Positions 57,070 through 64,000 of a stretch of DNA of 64,000 nt are shown piece after piece. The position numbers were made by a program, and so were the translations under genes. Source of the stretch: Cordia subcordata (Eukaryota > Streptophyta > Magnoliopsida > Boraginales > Cordiaceae). Numbering within the stretch: position 1 is the first letter of the stretch; every line of letters begins with the position of its first letter. The notes beneath the pieces are model-generated. The model saw nothing but the letters and a program-made list of their open reading frames with translations, was not told the DNA's origin and did no database searches. The stretch lies in assembly GCA_028554755.1 (NCBI GenBank), contig JAPTOF010000021.1, forward strand, positions 3,893,501-3,957,500. Reading direction: 5' to 3'.

Positions 57070-58910
57070 GTGCAAAATAGAATTCTCATTAGACTTATTC
57101 TCAACAAAACTCCATACGAGCTATGGTATGGTAAGATTCCTAAGATCTCATACTTTAAAGTATTTGGTTGTAAATGTTTTATTTTAAATACCAAAGATCA
57201 TTTGCACGAATTCGACACTAAATCTTATAAAGGAATATTTCTTGGTTACTCAACTAAAAGCAAAGCTCATCTTGTATTTAAAAAAAACACAAGTTGTAGA
57301 AGAATCAATACATGTCACTTTTGATGAAACTAATCCTTTTGAGTCGAGAAAAGAAATCATTGATTTAGGTGACCTTTTGGAGAAGACTACACAAGAAGAA
57401 GAACAAGCAAAGGATAAAGAAATGTCAAATGATGAAGAAGTTGAAATCCAAAATGATAACTCTCAAGCAAAGGAAAATGAAGAACAAACTCAAGATTCTC
57501 ACTTAGGGCAAGAACCAACTCATACCAATCTACCCAAGAGTTGGAAATTCACGAATAATCATCCTAAGGAGCAAATCATCGGCAATCCATCTAAGAGAGT
57601 AAGAACTAGGAATAATATTAATACCTTTTGTGAACATGTTGCATTTATCTCTCATATAGAACCAAAGAATGTTAATGAAGCTTTGTTAGATGATAATTTG
57701 ATAAATGCCATGCAAGAAAAGAATAATTAGTTTACTAGAAATAAAGTTTGGAAATTGGTTGAAAATCCTAGAGATCATCCTGTCATTGGCACTAAATGGG
57801 TCTTTAGGACAAGCTAGATGAATTTGGTAATATGACTAGAAATAAAGCAAGATTAGTTGCACAAGGCTATAATGAAGAAGATGGCATTGATTATGATGAA
57901 ACCTTTACACCTATTGCTAGATTAGAAGCCATCTACATGCTACTTGAATTTTCTTGTCATATGAATTTCAATTTATATCAAATAAATGTAAAAAGTGCAT
58001 TCTTGAATGATTCCATTAAGGAGGAAGTTTACGTTGAACAACCTCCTAGTTTTGGAGATGCATGTTTTTATAATCATGTGTATAAACTTTAGAAAGCATT
58101 ATATGGTTGGAAACAAGCCCCTCGAGCTTGGTATGAAAGGTTAAGTGGCTTCCTAATTGAAAATAGATTTGAGAAAGGAAAGCTTGATTCTACCTTGTTC
58201 ATTAAAAGACAAAAATATGATATCTTGCTTGTTCAAATATATATGGATGATATCATATTTGGTGCCACTAATATCTCATTGTGCGAAAGTTTTTCTAGGT
58301 GCGTGCATAGGGAATTTGAGAGGAGTATGATGGGGTAAATTATCTTTCTTCCTTGGATTGCAAATCAAGCAAACTAAAGAAGGGATCTTCATAAACCAAG
58401 TTAAGTACAAAAGGAAATAATCAAAAAATTTGGAATGAAGAAAGCAAAAAAAATTGAAACTCTTATGAGCCCTTCAATTAAGCTTGATAAATATGAGAAT
58501 GGTAAGTCAGTTGACAAAAAACTCTATTGAGGTATGATAAGAAGCCTTTTATACTTAACAGCATCTAGCCCTACTACAATGTTCATTGTTTGTCTATGCG
58601 CAACATTCCAATCCAATCCCAAAGATCCTACTTAATTTCTGTGAAACATAAAATTAGATACCTTAAAGGAAATTATAATCTTGGCTTGTGGTATCATAAA
58701 GATTCTTCTTTTGATTTATATGGTTTCTCTGATACTAATTTTGCTGGGTGTAAAGTTGATCGTAAAAGCACTAGTGGCACAGGTCAATTCCTTGGTCATT
58801 CTTTGATTTCTTGGTCTAGAAGAAAACTAAATAGTGTTGCCTTATCTACCATTGAGGCTGAGTATATAGCCACTGGTAGTTGCGTAGCACAAATTCTTTG
58901 GGTGAAATAA
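57070..58910 (+). pseudogene. copia-C integrase C-terminus, RT and RNase H
   Basis: NKTPYELWYGKIPKISYFKVFG and GIFLGYSTKSKA (57070-57324), an acidic linker with NDEEVEIQNDNSQAKENEEQ, NALLDDNLINAM, then RT: NKARLVAQGYNEEDGIDYDETF (57832-58092), ALYGWKQAPRAWYERL and the catalytic box VQIYMDDIIFGATN (about 58230-58270). RNase H at 58590-58910 has YLKGNYNLGLWYH, GFSDTNFAGCKVDRKSTSG and LSTIEAEYIATGSC. At least four stops or shifts interrupt it. Confidence 0.9.
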
Positions 58911-59273
58911 AACCTGATTAATTATGGATTGCAATATGATTATGTGCCCCGTCAACAATTCTTCAGTGATGATTTTCAAGACCAACTCAATAAGGCCATA
59001 GAAGTTCAGTGAAAACTTATAGGCCTGAAGAAATTAGAAGGAAAAAGATGAGAAATGTTACTAGTTCAAGTTCTAGTGGACAAGCCAAAGAACCATCTAT
59101 TTTAGATCAACTTTTTGCACAAATGACTGCTTTGAACACTAAAGTGGTTTCTTTAAACTCAAGGATTGACAAAGTTGAAGAAAATGTTGGTGGCATGTGT
59201 TAAGAGATGAATGAATTCTTTAGAGAATACCACTCTTGCCACTTTCTGGATCAGCCATGAAAACTTTGAGGAT
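58911..59273 (+). other. copia-C downstream ORF, envelope-like position
   Basis: A short frame (59009-59203) reads MKTYRPEEIRRKKMRN, a Ser-rich stretch and a helical segment LNTKVVSLNSRIDKVEEN likely to form a coiled coil. It lies where Sireviruses may carry an extra ORF after pol. I do not recognise it, and no signal peptide or membrane segment is visible. The next 500 bp of this region follow TRIM-2 (60309-60785) and show no coding. Confidence 0.4.
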
Positions 59274-60308
59274 TGATGCAACCAAAAATTTTATTATTTT
59301 AGTTAGTAACTAATGCTGGTTAGGGTTTAGAATTTGTTATTTGTTATTAAGTCCTAGTTGTATAAGGGTAAACTATTAGGATTTTATTACCTATTTTGAT
59401 ATGGAAAGGAATCCTATTTAGTTTTAGTTTCCTATTTAGTTTTGGATTCCTAGCCTATATATAGGGGTAAAAGCTTTCATTGTTCGAAACCTTTTCTAGA
59501 AATTATTCATTAATATATTTATTCCCTCTGTTAGGGTTAATTATCTATGGAATTTCTTGACAAATTTCAGCCTTAAAATTGAACTTTTTGATTTTCCTTC
59601 TTTCTTGTTATGTCCTCCAAATTTCCGCTACGTTAGTTGGCTATTAGAGCAAGGTTTTTCTTCAGCTAATCTCAAGTTCACGATGCCTCCAAGGAGAGGA
59701 AGAGGTCATGTTGTAGTAGCTGGAGTTCTTTCCCCTGATCAACAACAATGACATCGAGAATTACAATAGTTATGAAGACAAGTTGAAACCTTATCCCAAC
59801 ACTTTGCGCAATTGGAAACTCCAACTCATAATGACGATCATGATGAGTCTGAGGAAGAAATGACTTTAAGTCAAGCATCTCGTTCCATATCAGGGTGATT
59901 TAGTGGACCATGGTGGTGAAGAACTCGCGGACGAGCTCTTTTCGCATCTAAGGAGACTGATGCAACCAGAATTTTATTATTTTAGTTAGTAATTAAAATT
60001 GGTTAGGGTTTAGGATTTGTTATTTGTTATTAAGTTTTAGTTATATTATGATTTGTTTATTACCTATTTTGATATGGAAAGGAATCCTATTTAGTTTTAG
60101 TTTCATATTTAGTTTTGGATTCCTAGCCTATATATAGGGGTAAAAAGCTTTCATTGTAGGAAACCTTTTCTAGAAATTATTCATTAATATATTTATTTCC
60201 TCTCTTAGGGTTTATTATCTATAGGATTTCTTGGCAAATTTCAGCCTTAAAATTGAGCTCCTTGATTTTCCTTCTTTCTTGTTATGTTCTCTAAATTTTC
60301 ATTGCGTT
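59274..60308 (+). mobile_element. TRIM-2: second copy of the TRIM-1 family
   Basis: LTRs 59274-59634 and 59958-60308 begin TGATGCAACC and align with those of TRIM-1, with the same TATATATAG box. The interior aligns too (MPPRRGRG start, then stops) but lacks the 47-bp duplication. PBS TTGGCTATTAGAGC is decayed. Flanks AGGAT and AGCGA are only partly alike. Confidence 0.8.
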
Positions 60309-60769
60309 AGCGATGCGCCTCTCTTTCCAAAACATTCTCTCCTTGTATTTTTTAGAACACGCACTACTTTTGAACTTCTCTGCTCATCTGCTCCATCTTG
60401 CATATTTTGACACTCTTATTATCATGGTTTTAATTACATTTGGCTTATAAATTTATCCTTGTTTTTTAGGATGCCATGGGGGAGAAGAGAACTCCTATTG
60501 ATATTACATTTAGTTGGTTATTATGGTTATTATGGATGTTTTAATTGTTTATACTTTATGACAAGGTTTGATGGTTTTCATTAAGGATGATTGTTTTAGT
60601 TTTGATGAAAACTTCTTTGAATATCTTGTTTATTTATATACTTATGTAAAAGAGAGTGATATCTATTAAGGACTCTATGTACACTCTTATAAGCATTTAT
60701 TCAGGTGGAGTTTTTCTTTTACACATTATGGATCACATGCTTAAACATGAAGTATAGTGATTTTCATTA

Positions 60770-61920
60770 TTAAAAAGGGAAAGATTGTTAACATTATACG
60801 GTTTGATATAAATGTTTTGATGATGGAAATAATAGATTAATCTTGATTCATAATGATTTCATTGGCTATGATTCATATAAACTCTATTTGGTTATGTTGA
60901 ATAAGTCCTTGATTGAATAAACTATGAATTGAATATATGGATTTTCTTACGGATTGAATGCTTCATGCATGGATTATTCTTTTTGAGCTATGTCTTGTAA
61001 AGCTTGATTATATGGAAGCTCATGAAAAGCTCGTGTGCTTAAAAGATATGAAGTCCATACAATAAATTTCAAGGCTAAAGGCAAAGGAGATATAAGGCTA
61101 GAGACAAGAAGTCATAAGGGGTGCCTACTCATTTCTTTTATTTCTTGTTTTATTGTGTATAAACTTGAATTTACTCTCTAAAGCTCATGATTTTTCCAAA
61201 CTCACCTTGATCATGTTATCAAAATTGCTTTTAAGGATTTTGAACTCCTAAAACATGCTTTCTTAGAATCTTGAAATTGCACCTTAAAATGTTTTGAGTA
61301 AATAATTGATTGCGCACATAATCTTGGAAAGTTTTTTCTTTTTTTTAAAAGTCAAAATCCTTGACGTTCCTTTTTCTTTGAAATTGTTTTCACATTGCCA
61401 AATCTCTTTGAAAGAACTTCATATTACCAAAAGCCTCTCAAGATGTTTTCAAAACTTTTCATTCTAATTTTGAATCCTCATTATTGATTTCTAAATTACT
61501 AAATATTCATGCTTTCAAAAGGGATTTCAAATATATCACAAAAAGGCCAAAAACTAAGTTTTTTCCTGTTATAAGTCGGACCCCCTAGCCAGGCTCTTTA
61601 CTTGAGATAATCCTAACAATTTCCAAACTAACATTTTCTGGATCCTGCTAGAGTCCTAGGCCAAGCGACCAACCAAGGCAACCGGGGGTACGCAGAACGT
61701 CAAGTAGGTTTAGACAAACCACCTAAAAATTCGGTGCATTCTATTCATTTCTCTTCTGACTTCAATTTCTTTCATATTGCTTGCAACCTATTTGATAAAT
61801 TGCTTGTGTGAAGACTATTTATTCTCTTGAATTTGAAGTTGGCATTGAATTAAATTTAATTTCTGCAAAAGTAACATAATCTTAATTCACGCCCCTCTTA
61901 AGATTATTTGCCCCATAACA
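60770..61920 (+). repeat. copia-C polypurine tract and 3' LTR
   Basis: AAAAAGGGAAAGAT directly precedes TGTTAACATT at 60786; LTR ends CATAACA at 61920. Confidence 0.85.
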
Positions 61921-62031
61921 GCCAGGAACATGGTCGGGAGAGACCCAACGGCTAGTCGGTCAAGCTCATTCGAGGGACACTCGATTGGGACGATCCCGAT
62001 AAGGCAGGTGCTAACGATCGATCCTATATCA

Positions 62032-62979
62032 TTGATAATGAGCATTTGGGAAGGAATTAGTAAAGTCTAGGATATCTTAAAAGAACTTAGGATCTGTTTA
62101 CTTACAGAAAACTAGAGGTGTTCTCTAGAAAATTTTCTACAGAAAATAGAAAATAAGATTTTTTTTCTTTATAAAAGAAAAATTTCTAAAATGAGACTTG
62201 GAAAACAGTTTTCCAAATTAAAGAAGAGATATGGAAAACAACTTAGGGTTGTTTTCCAAAGTTTTCTTTAATAAATTGGAAAGAATTTTCCACTTATTCT
62301 CCATCGAAAACACAACCAAAATATAGGAAACCTAAACAGATCCAAACTTCGATTCCTCTTATCGTCCTTTTTTTTTTTTTTTGCTTTTTACTTCATTTAA
62401 TGTCTATCTCTTATCTACAATAGGTTTCTTTTACATTCTATTTATTTCTTTATCTATGGTTAATCATATATCTTTCCTGCTCTCATTATCATAATTATTT
62501 CACCCTCTATCACTTTGGTAGAGAAAACAATTAGCTGTAAAAAATTATGATGACTACTGAAGAATATTTTATTTTATAGTATCAAATAATCGTTTTTCTA
62601 TCATATATTCTTTCTCAGAGATATTCTTAACCTTAAAATATTTAAACCTTATTAGCAAGTAAACTCATTCTCCAGTCTTCTAAAAGAGAATTTTCTATTT
62701 TCATTTTTAACAAGTGAACACTTTTTCTTAGTTTTCCACGGAAAACTTGAAGTCTAGTTTTCTAAGAAAATTGGAGTTAGAAAACTGAAAACAATTTTCT
62801 GTAAGCAAACAGACCTATATTTGGAACTATTTTACAATAACTTCCAAGCAATTTTGGAAGGATATACTGATTCTAGTTGGATTACTGGTACAATTGATAG
62901 TAAGTCAAATTTAGGTTGACGTTTACTCTTGTGAGAGGAGCTGTTTCTTGGGCTCAGAGTTCATTGAGATAAAACAAGG
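62032..62979 (+). pseudogene. copia-E RNase H, continued after Tat-2
   Basis: 62032-62089 gives LGYLKRT of the RT/RNase H connection. After MITE-2, 62816-62979 gives ELFYNNFQAILEGYTDSSWITG and a later VRGAVSWAQ. These complete copia-E, which stopped at 44416. Truncated at 62979 by the next LTR element. Confidence 0.8.
62090..62815. mobile_element. MITE-2, about 726 bp
   Basis: Ends are inverted repeats: GGATCTGTTTACTTACAGAAAA left and, on the minus strand, GGTCTGTTTGCTTACAGAAAA right, differing by one inserted base and a transition. The interior is rich in GGAAAAC/GTTTTCC blocks in both orientations. A TA is present at both outer edges; a longer target duplication is not clear, so the superfamily is open. 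It lies in copia-E RNase H. Confidence 0.65.
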
Positions 62980-63298
62980 TGTAAAATAAGACAAACACAC
63001 AAGAAACTCAACACTCACAATTTACATGGTTTGGCCTTACGCCTACCTCAAAGGAAAAAAGTTTTATTCGATAACATCGATATTGAATATAAGATAGACT
63101 CCTCGCTCTAACTTTAATGCCTTATGCACTCTATCTTGTGCCTCTTAATCCTGTGCATAGATTAAGATCCTATTTATAGATATACAAGAGAAATTCTAAA
63201 CCACTAAGGAAAACACATCTTAAGCCTACTAGGACACAACTCCTAATCACGCTAGAACTAGGACACCTTTGCTTAGAATACGAGCCATAGTCCTAACA
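62980..63298 (-). repeat. 3' LTR of another minus-strand LTR element (copia-F)
   Basis: On the minus strand it starts TGTTAGGACTATGGCTCG and ends TTATTTTACA, with a TATA box TCTATAAATAGGATC (plus 63167-63180). AATAGGGTCAAGGTAGAGA (minus, plus 63299-63317) just before it is a purine-rich tract, so this is the 3' LTR and the element extends beyond the window. Confidence 0.75.
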
Positions 63299-63361
63299 AA
63301 TCTCTACCTTGACCCTATTCACTCCCTATCGACCAACCACAATTCTCCTCTCTTTTATCAA

Positions 63362-63998
63362 TCAACCCCTATAGGACTCACCACTTTGCATTTCCTGCGC
63401 ACGTAATGCCTCATAGCCATTGGGGTGACTCTTCACCGCCCTCTGACATCCTCGTAGTGCCGCCTCCCTATTACCTATGTTGTTTGCATGTAAAATACCT
63501 GGAGTGTCTACGACATTCTCAACCTCAATCCTAAAACTACTTGACTTGGGAATATCACACACATACTGCACCTCATCCTCAGAACCATAAAGAAACACTG
63601 TCTTTTCACTCACAGTGCGCTCCAACTAAGCCACCTTCTGCCATCTCTAACCTCACCATAAAACCCCTGCTCATGCACATTACCATGACAATCAAATAAT
63701 AAGCCAACACATCTCGTTCCATCTTTGATGGATCCTTTATTGTCCCACTCTGCTTAGTAACAACCTTACACTATATCCCTCAAGTTACATGTTCACCCTG
63801 TATCTTCTCTTGTTGAATTAGTTGAACTGAACCACTACTACCATCCTTCAAAGCCCTAGAAGCATCACCATACAGCTTGTCCTGCTTTATAGCACCATTT
63901 TGTCTAGCTTCTAGCCTAACACTTTTTGACTGTCCTACCATCAAGAACATATAGACCATCTGTCTAGAACCTTCTAAAAAAAATGAGGACTCCTCCAT
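63362..63998 (-). pseudogene. copia-F interior, two unrecognised open segments
   Basis: Minus-strand open segments of 72 codons (63998-63780, through the LEGSRQMVYMFLMVGQSKSV part) and 87 codons (63625-63362, starting MERTVSEKTVFLYGSEDEVQ). They are charged and soluble-looking, with no zinc knuckle, RT or RNase H motif that I recognise, and are separated by stops. They sit just upstream (in element sense) of the 3' LTR, so they are part of that retroelement. The first may run off the window edge. Confidence 0.35.
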
Positions 63999-64000
63999 AC

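Larger units (their letters stand above)
53280..61920 (+). mobile_element. copia-C: Sirevirus-like copia element, 8.6 kb
   Basis: LTRs of about 1.13 kb (53280-54410, 60786-61920) start TGTTAACATTATA. PBS at 54414, polypurine tract before the 3' LTR. Plus-strand gag with two zinc knuckles, integrase, RT, RNase H, then about 1.8 kb of extra sequence before the 3' LTR. Long LTRs, large gag and extra 3' space are typical of the SIRE/Maximus (Sirevirus) group. Flanks GTCGG and GCCAG look like a target duplication with two transitions. Many stops; inactive. Confidence 0.85.
44417..62031 (-). mobile_element. Tat-2: Tat-lineage gypsy with TRIM and Sirevirus insertions
   Basis: LTRs 44417-44787 and 53015-53279 continued at 61921-62031, flanked by TTAAT and TTGAT within copia-E. 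Minus strand has protease end, RT, RNase H, second RNase H and integrase; gag and the protease active site are missing. Plus strand carries the extra ORF. It is a diverged relative of Tat-1: LTR, extra ORF and pol align throughout. The right LTR is split by copia-C. Confidence 0.85.
40191..62979 (+). mobile_element. copia-E: degenerate Ty1/copia hosting four insertions
   Basis: Plus-strand gag, protease, integrase and RT run from 40191 to 44416. RNase H resumes at 62032 after Tat-2, and again at 62816 after MITE-2, until another LTR element cuts it at 62980. The Helitron lies in integrase. Flanks of each insertion continue the same protein domain. No LTR pair was identified. Highly decayed, hence old. 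Confidence 0.8.

Overview
This window is nuclear DNA of a flowering plant, almost certainly a eudicot. It is AT-rich, carries one intron-containing plant regulatory gene of the SMXL/D53 family, and holds plant Ty1/copia, Ty3/gypsy (Athila and Tat lineages), TRIM, MITE and Helitron sequences. I could not identify the species by reading. No bacterial operons, CRISPR arrays, rRNA or convincing tRNA genes are visible.

Layout. 1-5223 is non-coding and bounded on the right by a possible CACTA-like element (inverted ends at 1292 and 5223). 5224-29233 is one old minus-strand copia element (copia-A) opened up by nested insertions: a MITE (7632-8383); a plus-strand copia (copia-D, 8911-17173) that itself holds an Athila gypsy element (10008-16432); a tandem TRIM array (17273-26300) that itself holds a Tat gypsy element (Tat-1, 17478-26053); and a Mutator-type MITE in its 5' LTR (28242-29002). 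30020-33081 is the only cellular gene, a three-exon SMXL3-like gene with EAR motif. 33082-40190 is intergenic with one TRIM candidate (37033-37577). 40191-62979 is a second nested complex: a degenerate plus-strand copia (copia-E) hosting a Helitron (41963-42795), a second Tat element (Tat-2, 44417-62031) and a MITE (62090-62815). Tat-2 in turn carries a TRIM (47530-48607) and a Sirevirus-like copia (copia-C, 53280-61920), which contains another copy of the same TRIM (59274-60308). From 62980 to the end is the 3' LTR and adjoining part of another minus-strand LTR element.

How the parts work. All retroelement reading frames seen are broken, so none looks autonomous. The Tat elements carry an additional plus-strand (antisense to gag-pol) reading frame, one with a TATA-like box and a 519-bp tandem triplication of its 5' end. 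The SMXL3-like protein should be a nuclear transcriptional co-repressor of the Clp-ATPase-derived SMXL family. It lacks an RGKT-type degron, so it is predicted to be stable to strigolactone/karrikin signalling.
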